Shown: positions 14,724-14,961 of the stretch, piece by piece
Position numbering within the stretch: the stretch's first letter is position 1
Layout of the letters: the number at the start of each line of letters is the position of its first letter
Assembly: GCA_903898335.1 (NCBI GenBank)
Contig: CAIUEV010000014.1
Location: forward strand, 1-14,961
Source: an uncultured bacterium
GTDB lineage: Bacteria > Patescibacteriota > Minisyncoccia > CAIUEV01
Reading direction: 5' to 3'
DNA: 14,961 nt
The notes under the pieces: model-generated
What the model was told of the DNA's origin: nothing
What the model saw: the letters and a program-made list of their open reading frames with translations, nothing else
Database searches by the model: none
Position numbers and translations under genes: made by a program

Positions 14724-14961
14724 TTAGTAATGAATAAAAATCGGAGTGCCCACTTCTACAAAGTGGAAAACGGTTTCCGCCGACCCGACTCCGAGCCTGA
14801 CGCATCCGTGAGAAACGGGGATTCCCAAGTGGTTCGCACCCTCTTTGTAGCCGCTCGGCCATTCCGGTAATTCATGAAGGCCATGGCCTTGATTGGTAAA
14901 CTGCATCCAGTAAGGCATGAAAAGTTTATATTTGTTAGACCATGCTCTTTTTCTCTTGTTC
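14724..14961 (-). CDS. L,D-transpeptidase (YkuD family), partial
   Basis: The C-terminal 79 residues of a gene that enters from the right edge; the frame stays open to the last base, and the ATG at 14918 is internal. The sequence contains MPYWMQFTNQGHGLHELPEW, then EGANHLGIPVSHGCVRLG, the catalytic signature of YkuD enzymes: the Cys of SHGCVRL is the nucleophile, with the preceding His and the upstream GLHELP histidine part of the active site. The end, VEVGTPIFIHY, is the usual final strand. These enzymes form 3-3 peptidoglycan cross-links or attach proteins to peptidoglycan, using the L,D bond of a tetrapeptide stem, outside the membrane. The stop (TAA on the minus strand) is one base from the end of ricT, so the two genes converge with no room for a separate terminator. 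Confidence 0.93.
   Translation of the reverse strand, partial: NKRKRAWSNKYKLFMPYWMQFTNQGHGLHELPEWPSGYKEGANHLGIPVSHGCVRLGVGSAETVFHFVEVGTPIFIHY

Noticed and set aside
14724..14918. A complete 64-residue L,D-transpeptidase-like protein
   Set aside because: The frame continues to the window edge with residues that fit the family before the MPYWM motif, so the ATG at 14918 is internal.

Overview
This 15 kb window looks like chromosomal housekeeping and cell-envelope DNA from a bacterium of the Candidate Phyla Radiation (Patescibacteria), probably on the Parcubacteria side. The reasons are moderately AT-rich DNA, tight gene packing on mostly one strand, few visible Shine-Dalgarno sequences, and several secreted or anchored proteins of unknown function: a lamin-tail-domain protein, a GYAW-type repeat protein and a PPM-like/TM/propeller protein. 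A SecD with a parvulin-like insertion and a RicT/PSP1 protein fit the same picture. The lineage call is inference; no 16S or ribosomal protein gene is present. The genetic code reads as standard.

Left part (1-3783): the C-terminal half of an AAA ATPase with a DUF4143-type tail, then a secreted repeat protein, tRNA-Leu(GAG) with its own plausible promoter, an unusual inverted pair of 7-bp repeat arrays that would fold into a long RNA hairpin, a small four-helix membrane protein (PF04020 family), and a membrane-anchored protein of unknown function.

Centre (3908-9008): a translocation and membrane quality-control block in the order secF, a lone 2-oxoacid:ferredoxin oxidoreductase gamma subunit, secD, ftsH. 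SecD carries a peptidyl-prolyl isomerase (parvulin) domain inside its periplasmic P1 region. The strand bearing the first catalytic histidine lies after, not before, the rest of the fold, so the domain looks circularly permuted. This is the most interesting feature of the window. Together the block would pull proteins across the membrane, perhaps help them fold on the outside, and degrade failed membrane proteins.

Right part (9009-14961): three helically phased TTTAAG repeats and a hairpin precede a secreted lamin-tail protein. Convergent with it is manC (GDP-mannose synthesis, for surface glycans). A 77-bp divergent promoter region follows, then a membrane protein whose N-terminal domain looks like a PP2C phosphatase with lost catalytic residues. 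RicT follows closely. An L,D-transpeptidase (peptidoglycan cross-linking) runs off the right edge on the minus strand.

All 13 stop codons seen are TAA or TAG; TGA is not used once.
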